A stretch of DNA of 35,290 bases from an uncultured Gordonibacter sp. (GTDB lineage Bacteria; Actinomycetota; Coriobacteriia; Coriobacteriales; Eggerthellaceae): positions 1-35,290 of the forward strand of contig CAJFVW010000162.1 of NCBI GenBank assembly GCA_904420575.1, written 5' to 3'. Both the position numbers and the translations under genes were made by a program. Below, in pieces: positions 24,927-31,955 of the stretch. Each line of letters starts with the position of its first letter. Position 1 is the stretch's first letter. Below the pieces are notes generated by a model, which saw only the letters and a list, made by a program, of their open reading frames with translations, was not told where the DNA came from and did no database searches.

Positions 24927-25013
24927 AGGGGCGGCACGTCCGCTCGATACCGAAGGAGGTGCGGAAAACGAGCCGTTTTTCGTATGCAGCAAAAGGTTGG
25001 GGAAAGGAGAGAC

Positions 25014-26606
25014 ATGGGATTCGCTAAGAACCGCAAAATGGTGATTTCCGTCGTGACGGTAGCGCTGGCCGCCGCCGCCCTGGCGGGCTGCGCGCAGAAC
25101 GCGGTGACGGAGGAGCCCGCAGATGAGAGCACCGTCGGCCAGGCTACGGTGAACTACCAATCGGAAGGACGCTACAAGGACAATGTGGCGGCGTTCCCCG
25201 ATGGCATTGACGCTGACCTGGGGACGAAGAACGCCGAGATCAACGCGCCTTTCAGCTACGTTGACCGCAACGGCTTCACCGTGCAGCCGGTGCCGAGCGA
25301 CGACATCGGGTGGAACATCAGCTACCTGAACGCCGACCAGCGCGGATGCACGTCGTGCCATACGTTGGAAGACGCGTTGATGATGCTGGACACGTACCAC
25401 GGCACCATCTTCATGGGATATCCCACCGAGCAGACGCTGTCCACGTGCGTGGCCTGCCACATTTGGGCGAACCCGCTGCGCGATTCCATCCACGCAACGC
25501 ATCTGGGCAACGAGCTGTTCGAGAACAAGAACGGCACTTGCGAGTCGTGCCACTACATCGACGAGAACGGCGACTTCAAGCGCTGGGATTACGAGAAGTA
25601 CAATCTGTACCAGGGCATCACCGATGTCGCGGCGAGCGATGCCGATCTGAGCGTGACCTACGATCAGGAAACGCTTACCTCGAACGACGACTTCTTCTAC
25701 AAGAGCATCAAGGAGTACGGCGACTTCGACGCGAGCGACTGGCGTACCGACGACAGCAACATGGATCCCGAACTGTACAACAACTGGGTGTTCTCCGTTG
25801 GCGGTGCCGTGGAGAATCCCCTCGAGATGACGCTGCCCGAACTGGTTGAAAAGTTCGGCACCGTGACCACCGTCATGAAGCAGCAGTGCACCATCAACGG
25901 AGCGGGCAATGCGGCCATCGCGCAGGTTGAGGTCACCGGCGTTCCCATGCAGGCGATCATCGACTACGTGAAGCCGCAAGGCGACGTGAACGCCGTGGAA
26001 TTCATGACCGAGGATCCGTATCCCAATGTGGGCAAAACGTACAACATCCCCTTCACGGCCATGACCGAGAACGATTCCCTCCTGGTCATCGAAATGAACG
26101 GCGAGACGCTGCCCAACACGCAGGGCTACCCGTGCTCGGTATGGACGGCGGGCGGTTCCGCTGCCGGCGGCATCTTCAAGGTGTGCACGGGCGTGAACTT
26201 CAACGTGGTGGACGAAGCCGACGCCGCTTCTGGCTATTTCATGGGAGGCTTCGAAGACGCGGGCCTTGATGGCGCGCCGGCCGACAAGCCCAACAGCGCC
26301 GTGCTGAACTACCCCTCTGGCGTGGTGCTTGAAGGCGTGGCTGGCACGGAAGTGCAGATCGAAGGCTTTGCCGACGCGTTCGACGAGCCTATCCAGAAGA
26401 TCGAATTCTCCTGGGATCACGGTCAGACGTGGACCACGCTGGAAACGCCGGACAACGACCCGCAGTACTGGACGTACTGGCGCATGGGCTTCACGCCTCC
26501 TTCGGAGGGCGCATACCTGCTTGACATTCGCACGACCAGCTTGCAGGCCGATGGCACGGAGCGCGTCAACGGCGTCAACACCCAGTTCCTGCTGAACGTG
26601 AAATAG
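25014..26606 (+). CDS. Triheme c-type lipoprotein with sulfite-oxidase-type molybdopterin fold
   Basis: 530 residues. A Sec lipoprotein signal ends in LAGC (C26). Three heme c motifs follow: CTSCH (112-116), CVACH (145-149), CESCH (176-180). From ~250 to 410 comes a domain resembling the SUOX Moco-binding domain (WVFSVGGAVENPLEMTLPEL, then a possible Mo-ligand Cys292 before NGAGN). From ~430 to 530 comes a Mo-co dimerisation-type Ig-like domain (IEFSWDHGQTWTTLETPDND, ending LLNVK). It would pass electrons between hemes and the C-terminal module outside the cell. ATG 25014 has AAAGGAG about 4-5 nt upstream. Oddity: Moco proteins are normally exported by Tat, but no twin Arg is present, so Moco binding is uncertain. 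It heads a gene set with the 26621, 27804 and 28537 genes. Confidence 0.87.
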   Translation: MGFAKNRKMVISVVTVALAAAALAGCAQNAVTEEPADESTVGQATVNYQSEGRYKDNVAAFPDGIDADLGTKNAEINAPFSYVDRNGFTVQPVPSDDIGWNISYLNADQRGCTSCHTLEDALMMLDTYHGTIFMGYPTEQTLSTCVACHIWANPLRDSIHATHLGNELFENKNGTCESCHYIDENGDFKRWDYEKYNLYQGITDVAASDADLSVTYDQETLTSNDDFFYKSIKEYGDFDASDWRTDDSNMDPELYNNWVFSVGGAVENPLEMTLPELVEKFGTVTTVMKQQCTINGAGNAAIAQVEVTGVPMQAIIDYVKPQGDVNAVEFMTEDPYPNVGKTYNIPFTAMTENDSLLVIEMNGETLPNTQGYPCSVWTAGGSAAGGIFKVCTGVNFNVVDEADAASGYFMGGFEDAGLDGAPADKPNSAVLNYPSGVVLEGVAGTEVQIEGFADAFDEPIQKIEFSWDHGQTWTTLETPDNDPQYWTYWRMGFTPPSEGAYLLDIRTTSLQADGTERVNGVNTQFLLNVK

Positions 26607-26620
26607 CGGAGGTGACATTC

Positions 26621-27412
26621 ATGGCTGACAAAAAACAACTTGCCGTAAGCGCAGTGGCTGCTACCTCTCTGTTGCTGGCCGGCGCGACCCCTGCCTTGGC
26701 GGCGACGAGCGAGTCTTCGGATGCTGCGCAGCTTGCAACCGAGAGCGCAGTGCAGTCGAACCAGAGCGCGGGCGCCTTCGTGAAGGCCGATGCGTCGGAG
26801 GGCCAATTCGCCTGGGATCAAACCACGATCACGCCGAACTCGGTCATCAAGGAAGTGTTCCGAGCGGCTACGAGCGCGCTATGCAACGCGACGAACGATC
26901 TGGCGGTCGACAACCCCTTGCAGTGGCGTCTGGCGGTTTCGGGAGACGTGGACAACGCCTTCACGGCGACGGTCGACGAACTGTCTCAGGAACAGGCCGT
27001 GCAGCAGACGATGACGTGCTCCTGTGGCGGCAACCCCTCTGACGGCAAGGCCATCATCACGGCCGAGGTCAAGGGCATTCCGGTGAACTATCTGGCAGGG
27101 CGAGCAGGTGCGCACAGCGACGCCAACACCATCACGTTCGTTTCGTCCGACGGCACGGAAGTGGCCATGCCGCTGGCCTATGTCATTGGCCATCACGGCG
27201 TGATTTCCTTCGAGATAAACGGAGAGGACCTGTCGGCGTCGGTCGGCGGCAACAACCAGCTGTGGCTGGCTGGTGCTCCGGCGAACTACTTCGTGCGCGA
27301 TATCGCCGAGATTCGCATCACTGCAGAAGACGTGGTTCCGGCGAACCCCGGCGAGGGCATGGAATATCCCAACAGTCCCAATGTCGGCTTGCTTTCGGCG
27401 GAGGCCGAGTAG
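26621..27412 (+). CDS. Secreted single-domain protein with sulfite-oxidase-type molybdopterin fold
   Basis: 263 residues. The Sec signal reads LAVSAVAATSLLLAGATPALA, with likely cleavage after A-L-A near residue 28 and no lipobox. The mature part is an Ala/Ser-rich stretch followed from ~100 by a SUOX-like domain: QWRLAVSGDVDNAFTATVDE, T-C-S-C-G-G-N (C133, C135), then NNQLWLAGAPANYFVRDIAE. C135-G-G-N resembles the C-A-G-N motif of the Mo-binding Cys. Unlike the upstream protein it has no hemes and lacks the C-terminal dimerisation domain; that domain may be supplied by the 27436 gene. GGAGG lies 8 nt before ATG 26621; a GTG at 26612 overlaps that site and is less likely. It is 14 nt after the preceding stop, so same operon. 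Probably an extracellular partner; catalysis unproven. Confidence 0.75.
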   Translation: MADKKQLAVSAVAATSLLLAGATPALAATSESSDAAQLATESAVQSNQSAGAFVKADASEGQFAWDQTTITPNSVIKEVFRAATSALCNATNDLAVDNPLQWRLAVSGDVDNAFTATVDELSQEQAVQQTMTCSCGGNPSDGKAIITAEVKGIPVNYLAGRAGAHSDANTITFVSSDGTEVAMPLAYVIGHHGVISFEINGEDLSASVGGNNQLWLAGAPANYFVRDIAEIRITAEDVVPANPGEGMEYPNSPNVGLLSAEAE

Positions 27413-27424
27413 GGCGGAACGTGT

Positions 27425-27468
27425 GCGGCCGTCGATCAGGCTTCCACGTGAAGTTCGGCGACGGCCGC
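27425..27468. terminator. Hairpin at the convergent junction
   Basis: Perfect 10-bp arms GCGGCCGTCG (27425-27434) and CGACGGCCGC (27459-27468) with a 24-nt loop, overlapping the 3' end of the minus-strand gene. It may end plus-strand transcription after the 26621 gene; no T tract. Confidence 0.4.
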
Positions 27469-27717
27469 AAGGGGGCTCGTCCGGCCGTCTTCCGTGACCG
27501 ACCGCACTTTCAGCTGGTAGATGCCTTCCTGCTGAGGTGTGTAGGCATAGGTCCAGTGGACCATGAGGTCGGGATCGGAGGCGCTCACGTCCTGGCGAGC
27601 CCAGGTGGTTCCGCCGTCAAGAGAGAACTCGAGGGCGACGATGTGGCTGCCGTAGTCGTCAGCGTATCCCTCGAAGGTTACCGGCTGGCCGACCTTTCCT
27701 TGGACAGGGGCGATCAT
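27436..27717 (-). CDS. Stand-alone Mo-co dimerisation-type (Ig-like) domain protein
   Basis: 93 residues, no signal peptide visible. The whole protein matches the C-terminal domain of the 25014 protein: VGQPVTFEGYADDYGSHIVA, then LEFSLDGGTTWARQDV, then GIYQLKVRSVTEDGRTSPL. This is the Ig-like dimerisation domain of sulfite oxidase family enzymes. ATG 27717 has AAAGGAG 5 nt upstream, an excellent site, which supports it being real despite its small size. It is convergent with the 26621 gene (23 nt between stops) and divergent from the ferredoxin gene (86 nt). The lack of a signal is puzzling if it pairs with a secreted partner; it could act in the cytoplasm or be a rearranged fragment. Confidence 0.75.
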   Translation of the reverse strand: MIAPVQGKVGQPVTFEGYADDYGSHIVALEFSLDGGTTWARQDVSASDPDLMVHWTYAYTPQQEGIYQLKVRSVTEDGRTSPLAAVAELHVEA

Positions 27718-27754
27718 AAGGGCTCCTTTCAGAGGTTGGCAGGGGAAGTTCGAT

Positions 27755-27781
27755 GAGCGGTTGCTGCACAGTATACCGCTC
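27755..27781. promoter_or_regulatory. Inverted repeat between divergent genes
   Basis: GAGCGGT (27755-27761) and ACCGCTC (27775-27781), 13-nt spacer, in the 86-nt gap between the small minus-strand gene and the ferredoxin gene. Operator candidate only. Confidence 0.35.
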
Positions 27782-27803
27782 TGGGCAAAGGATTGGAGAG
27801 AAC

Positions 27804-28481
27804 ATGCGAGACGATACGGGCATCCCACGGCGCACTCTGCTGCAAGGGGCTGCCGTGTTGGGCGCGACGGCGCTCGCTGGAGGTGCGGTTGGCGCCACGC
27901 GCAAGGCCGCCTTCGCCGAAGACGGCAAAGCGGGCGCGGCGCCGCAGGATGCAGAGGCCGCAACCTCGCAGGGCGGCATGCAGTACGGGTTTCTGGTGCG
28001 CATGTCGAACTGCGTGAACTGCCAGCAATGCGTCGAGGCCTGCCGCAAGGCGAACGGCACGCCGGAGGACGTGCCTGCCCGCCGTGCAGTGACGCCGTAC
28101 ACGACGGCGAATGGCCAGAAGGTGTACGTTTCCACCTCGTGCATGCACTGCGAGGATCCCGCCTGCGCGACGGTGTGCCCTGCACGGGCCATCACGAAAG
28201 GCGAAGGCGGCGTGGTGACGGTGGACCACGACCGGTGCATCGGCTGCAAGTACTGCTATCAGGCATGTCCGTTCGGCGTGCCGCACTACACGTCTGCCGG
28301 CATGGACAAATGCGACCTGTGCCTCGAGGCTGGCGTTGCTCTGGGGGAGGCGCCCAACTGCGTGCAGGCGTGCAAGTTCCGTGCGCTGCACTTCGGCACG
28401 ATCGACGAGTTGGTAGCAGGGTCGGGCGGACGTGCCAAGAAGATAGAAGCATCGACCGGCCCCTCGTATGTGCTGCTATAG
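27804..28481 (+). CDS. Tat-exported four-cluster [4Fe-4S] ferredoxin (DmsB/NrfC type)
   Basis: 225 residues. A twin-arginine signal PRRTLLQGAAVLGATALAGG (R9-R10) places it outside the membrane. Sixteen cysteines form four [4Fe-4S] sites: 70/73/76/80, 113/116/121/125, 145/148/151/155 and 170/173/186/190, the full pattern of the electron-transfer subunits of NrfC, PhsB and DmsB type. It should shuttle electrons between the NrfD-like anchor encoded next (28537) and the heme/molybdopterin-fold proteins encoded upstream. GGAGAG lies about 3-4 nt before ATG 27804; the frame reaches 27753, but a signal peptide fits the later start. The extracytoplasmic location suits a respiratory chain that feeds or drains menaquinone. 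Confidence 0.92.
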   Translation: MRDDTGIPRRTLLQGAAVLGATALAGGAVGATRKAAFAEDGKAGAAPQDAEAATSQGGMQYGFLVRMSNCVNCQQCVEACRKANGTPEDVPARRAVTPYTTANGQKVYVSTSCMHCEDPACATVCPARAITKGEGGVVTVDHDRCIGCKYCYQACPFGVPHYTSAGMDKCDLCLEAGVALGEAPNCVQACKFRALHFGTIDELVAGSGGRAKKIEASTGPSYVLL

Positions 28482-28536
28482 GCGGGCGCGGATTGTGAAC
28501 GACTATGTGCCTGCAAGTCAGGTAAGGAGGTAATCG

Positions 28537-29508
28537 ATGGCCGAATTGCAATCGGTATGGGGTTGGCAACCGGCCCTGTACTTGTTCTTGGGAGGCATGG
28601 GCGCTGGCGCCTTCGTCGTGGCTGCGCTCTTGTACTTCCTCGACAGGCAAAGCAATCGCAAGACCATCTGCATCGCTTCATGGGCTGCAACGGCCTGCCT
28701 CGTCGCGGGCCTGCTTCTGCTGCTGTCCGAGCTGACGAACCCGTTGCGCGGCATGCTATTGTGGCAAAGCTTCAGCAACGGGACGTCGTGGATGACGTTC
28801 GGTGCGTGGGTGGTGTTCGCGGCGGTGATCGTGTTCGGCCTCATGGCCGTGCTGTCGACCGAGCAGTGGGTGAAGCCCGTTTCCAAGAAATGGAAGGGCT
28901 ATCCCAAGGCGAGGAATCGCATGCGCAGCGTGCTTGCCGTCGTGGGTATCGCCCTGGGCTTGTGCGTGGCCGTGTACACCGGCATTCTGCTCATGTCCGT
29001 TCCGGGCGTGCCGCTGTGGAACACGCTGCTTTTGCCCTGCCTGTTCACCGTTTCTGCACTGGACACGGGTGCAGCGTTGGTGGAGATCGTGGCGGTGGCG
29101 CCCAAGCGGGCGGTGCTTTCCAACAAGACGCATCGTCTGCTTGAAGCTTCGGTAATGGTTCTGGTGGTGCTGGAAGTGGTCGTGCTCGCCGCGTTTCTGG
29201 CGACCATGCAGGGGAGCGACCTGACCACGGCAACGGGTGCAACGGCGGCAGCTTCGGCTCGGCTGCTGGCCCAAGGCATGCTCGCGCCGTTCTTCTGGCT
29301 TCTGGTGGGGGCATGCGGCCTGGCGCTTCCTTTGGCCATGGCCATTGCAGGCATGGTGCTGCGCAAAAGGAGGAAAAGCGGGCGTACGGCCATGCTTGTG
29401 GGGGCGGCTGGCGCGCTGGTGGGAGGATGCGCCCTGCGTTTCCTCGTGCTCATGGCTGGTTTGCACGCCGATGTGGTGGCCCAGGCGGTTTCAAAGATAG
29501 TGTCTTAG
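28537..29508 (+). CDS. NrfD/PsrC-like membrane anchor (quinone-interacting)
   Basis: 323 residues with about eight hydrophobic segments. The N-terminus W-G-W-Q-P-A-L-Y-L-F-L-G-G-M-G-A-G-A-F is typical of NrfD/PsrC proteins, which exchange electrons between membrane menaquinone and a ferredoxin subunit. A conserved E/N region (LLSELTNPLRGMLLWQSFSN) near residue 65 is close to the quinone site in relatives. GGAGGT lies 7 nt before ATG 28537, and the gene starts 55 nt after the ferredoxin stop, so they form one operon. A strong terminator follows. The direction of electron flow cannot be told from sequence. Confidence 0.9.
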   Translation: MAELQSVWGWQPALYLFLGGMGAGAFVVAALLYFLDRQSNRKTICIASWAATACLVAGLLLLLSELTNPLRGMLLWQSFSNGTSWMTFGAWVVFAAVIVFGLMAVLSTEQWVKPVSKKWKGYPKARNRMRSVLAVVGIALGLCVAVYTGILLMSVPGVPLWNTLLLPCLFTVSALDTGAALVEIVAVAPKRAVLSNKTHRLLEASVMVLVVLEVVVLAAFLATMQGSDLTTATGATAAASARLLAQGMLAPFFWLLVGACGLALPLAMAIAGMVLRKRRKSGRTAMLVGAAGALVGGCALRFLVLMAGLHADVVAQAVSKIVS

Positions 29509-29546
29509 ACACCGGTCGCTTGACTTTGCCCCAAGGGCAGGCGATA

Positions 29547-29579
29547 CCATGGCGAGCGTTCGGAAGGCGCTCGCCATGG
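29547..29579 (+). terminator. Terminator of the ferredoxin/NrfD operon
   Basis: Perfect 12-bp arms CCATGGCGAGCG (29547-29558) and CGCTCGCCATGG (29568-29579), 9-nt loop, followed by GGCGTTTTCC. 39 nt after the NrfD stop. Confidence 0.75.
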
Positions 29580-29682
29580 CGGCGTTTTCCGGCAGGGTGG
29601 GACGTGTTGTGCTCGGCCGGACAAGGCTGCTGGTGCGGGGAGGGGCGCAAGGCGTCAGGGGCCGAGAGAAGGAGGACCTGTC

Positions 29683-30213
29683 ATGGAGGGACCTGCAACG
29701 TCTCGAAGGACGTTTCTGAAGGCGAGCGCGGCCTGTGGCATAGGAGCGCTGGGAGCCGGGTTCTTGGCGGGCTGCGGGGGCGGCGGGCAGCAGGCCGACT
29801 CCGGCGGTGCGACGGGCGCGGCCATGCTGGAGGACATCGCGTGGGACGGTGCGTTCGACGTGGTGGTCGTGGGGTTGGGGGCGGCGGGCGCATCGGCGGC
29901 CATCGCAGCGGCCGAAAGCGGCGCGAGCGTGCTTGTTGTCGACAAGGCCCCCGAAGGCAGCGAAGGTGGCAACAGCCGCTACAGCTCGCAGCTGTTCGCG
30001 TCTGCCACCAACAAGGACGAGGCACTTGCCTACGTAGGTGCGCTTGCGGGAGGCTACTACGTGCCCGCCGACGTGCTGGACGCCTACGCACAGGGTCTGT
30101 GCGACGTGCGTGACACGTTGGTGGCCTGGGGCTTGGACGAAGGCGAACTGTTGGACGTCACCGACGTGACCGAGGCCGACATAGACGCGCTGTCCGCGCA
30201 GGGAGGTGAGTAG
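29683..30213 (+). CDS. N-terminal part of a split Tat-exported flavoprotein reductase
   Basis: 176 residues. Tat signal SRRTFLKASAACGIGALG (R8-R9), lipobox LAGC (C31), then the FAD Rossmann segment FDVVVVGLGAAGASAAIAAA and the flavin-proximal E-G-G-N-S-R-Y-S-S-Q. It ends after DVTEADIDALSAQGGE, where family members normally continue into the middle of the FAD domain. The stop TAG (30211-30213) is followed one base later by the ATG of the next gene, which carries the rest of the flavoprotein. No start site could join the two frames: the downstream gene is in another frame. Either the two chains assemble into one enzyme or the gene is broken. Its own ribosome site (GGAGG about 7 nt before ATG 29683) looks functional. 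Confidence 0.82.
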   Translation: MEGPATSRRTFLKASAACGIGALGAGFLAGCGGGGQQADSGGATGAAMLEDIAWDGAFDVVVVGLGAAGASAAIAAAESGASVLVVDKAPEGSEGGNSRYSSQLFASATNKDEALAYVGALAGGYYVPADVLDAYAQGLCDVRDTLVAWGLDEGELLDVTDVTEADIDALSAQGGE

Positions 30214-30214
30214 C

Positions 30215-31858
30215 ATGTGCTTCAGGCCTTCCAATTCGGAAGCGAAGAGCGTGGTCGTATGTCCTAGCTGTGGCAAGACGACGCCTCTCGATTCCGAAAG
30301 ATGCGAGAAATGCGGCGCCAGCCTGGATGGGTCGGATGCTCCCGCCATCGCGCCGCCCCAAGCGCCCGCCATCGCGCCGTCCGCCATTCCGGGGCGTTAC
30401 AACCTGCCGCCGCTTTCCGTGTCGCATCCGGAACTGCCAGGCGCTTCCTCCATCCGCACGAACCTGGTGGGTTCGTCCATCAACGACGGGGCCTTGTGGC
30501 GCTTCCTGAAGAAGGGCGTGGTGGCGCGCAAGAGCCAGATAGACTGCTGGTACTCGTCGCCGGTGACGGCGCTCATCCAGGACCCCGTGACGAAGGCGGT
30601 CGTGGGCGTGGAGATCGAGCGCAACGGACAGAAGCTCAACATTGCCGCACGCAACGGCGTGGTGCTGGCGCTGGGTGGCTACGAGAACGATCCGAATGCG
30701 GCGCAACAGTTCCTCGACCAGCCGAAAACCCTTGTCACCGGCACACTGTACAACGAAGGCGACGGCATGCGCATGGCCCAGGCAGCCGGTGCGCGCCTGT
30801 GGCACACGAACGCATGGGAGAGCGGCGGCGTGGGCCTGGTTCCCGAGGCGGACCGCATGCGCAGTCTGGGAGCCGACATCGCGTTCTTCAGGGCAGGATC
30901 GGTGGTGCTGGTGGGCGGCGACGCGCGGCGCTACCTTGCAGAAGACGCCGAGCAGCGGGGCGGTCGGGTGAAGGTGGGCGGTTCGTGGGTGGTGCCCGCC
31001 CGCCCCGATGCGAACTTCTTCGTGTTCGACGAGGCCCAGCGTGCCGATATGGAAAACGGCGTGGCGCCGCGCCCCTTTCCCAACTGGAGCGTGGACCTGT
31101 CTGCGGAAGTGGAATCCGGCAAGGTGGCGCGTGCCGACGACGTGCCCGGCCTGGCTGCTGTGCTGGGGTTGGACGGAGAGGCCCTGCAGGCCACCATCGA
31201 CGCGTACAACGCCGCCGCTGCCTCCGGCTTCGACGCGCTGGGCCGCCAATCACAGAACATGCGCGCCTTCGGCAACGGCCCCTACTACGGCGTAGCCGTG
31301 TATCCGGCGGTGCTCGCCACGCAGGGTGGTCCGGAGCGAGCGGCGAATGCCCAGGTGATGGGCGCTTCTGGCGAACCCATCCCGCACTTGTACGCGGCGG
31401 GCGAATGTGGCAGCGTGACGGCGCGCAATGCGCAAAGCGGCGGGAACCTGGCGGAATGCATCGTGTTCGGAAAGATTGCCGGGGAGGAAGCGGCAACGGC
31501 GAAAGACGATGCGGTGGCGCTGCCCGAGGGCCTGACGCACGGGCCGGGCTCGGGCGACGTTTCCGTATACGACGAGGCTCCCGACGAGTCGGGCCTTTCA
31601 TCGGGGGAGGCCGTAGGCGTTGGGGAAGGTTTGGGCGGCCCCCTCTGGGTGAAGGTCGCCGCCACAGGCGGCGCGATAGACGCGGTGGAGGTCCTGCGCC
31701 ACACCGAGCATGCCGAAGTGGGCGCCCCTGCGCTGGACGAGCTGAGGGCGCGCATGGTCCAGGCTGGCACGCCGGACGTGGACGCGGTGGCCGGTGCCAC
31801 GGTCACCAGCATGGGCTTGAAGGAAGCCGTGCGCAACGCGCTGGGACATGGCGCGTAA
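30215..31858 (+). CDS. Zinc ribbon fused to the C-terminal part of a flavoprotein reductase, with FMN-binding domain
   Basis: 547 residues. Residues 1-34 form a zinc ribbon beginning M-C-F-R-P, with C16-P-S-C19 and C30-E-K-C33. Residues 35-60 are an Ala/Pro linker with the repeat APAIAPPQ/APAIAPSA. From ~61 (YNLPPLSVSHPELPGASS) the flavoprotein resumes where the 29683 product stops, through A-T-Q-G-G-P-E-R and Y-A-A-G-E-C-G-S-V-T. After residue ~430 comes an FMN-binding domain ending A-V-A-G-A-T-V-T-S, close to the covalent FMN motif (usual Ser before GAT replaced by Ala). GGGAGG lies 8 nt before ATG 30215. No signal peptide of its own, so it cannot be exported alone; it might ride with the N-terminal chain. 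Whether active or decaying is unclear. Confidence 0.82.
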   Translation: MCFRPSNSEAKSVVVCPSCGKTTPLDSERCEKCGASLDGSDAPAIAPPQAPAIAPSAIPGRYNLPPLSVSHPELPGASSIRTNLVGSSINDGALWRFLKKGVVARKSQIDCWYSSPVTALIQDPVTKAVVGVEIERNGQKLNIAARNGVVLALGGYENDPNAAQQFLDQPKTLVTGTLYNEGDGMRMAQAAGARLWHTNAWESGGVGLVPEADRMRSLGADIAFFRAGSVVLVGGDARRYLAEDAEQRGGRVKVGGSWVVPARPDANFFVFDEAQRADMENGVAPRPFPNWSVDLSAEVESGKVARADDVPGLAAVLGLDGEALQATIDAYNAAAASGFDALGRQSQNMRAFGNGPYYGVAVYPAVLATQGGPERAANAQVMGASGEPIPHLYAAGECGSVTARNAQSGGNLAECIVFGKIAGEEAATAKDDAVALPEGLTHGPGSGDVSVYDEAPDESGLSSGEAVGVGEGLGGPLWVKVAATGGAIDAVEVLRHTEHAEVGAPALDELRARMVQAGTPDVDAVAGATVTSMGLKEAVRNALGHGA

Positions 31859-31955
31859 GGGATTCGGCCACCGCTTGCGAGGCTCGGTGCGGGATGGCCT
31901 TGCGTGGTGGCGGGCGCGCGATAAGGGCGGCGCAAGCCGCGAAAGGGGAAGCGTG

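Larger units (their letters stand above)
24659..25013. other. Intergenic regulatory region before the respiratory module
   Basis: 355 nt without a gene. It contains a terminator-like hairpin (24705-24735), an AT-rich operator-like repeat (24874-24907) and a perfect -35 hexamer (24921). A strong AAGGAGGT at 24953-24960 is followed by a 9-bp hairpin (24962-24982, one wobble) and an in-frame ATG at 24984. That would be an alternative, hairpin-bridged start for the next gene. Confidence 0.5.

Noticed and set aside
24894-26618. Long minus-strand frame opposite the triheme protein gene
   Set aside because: The plus strand carries clear heme motifs, signal peptide and domains; the minus-strand product is Val/Arg/His-rich without recognisable motifs.
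27413-27803. Invertible DNA segment carrying the 93-residue domain gene
   Set aside because: No matching inverted repeats were found at the two edges and no recombinase gene is nearby.
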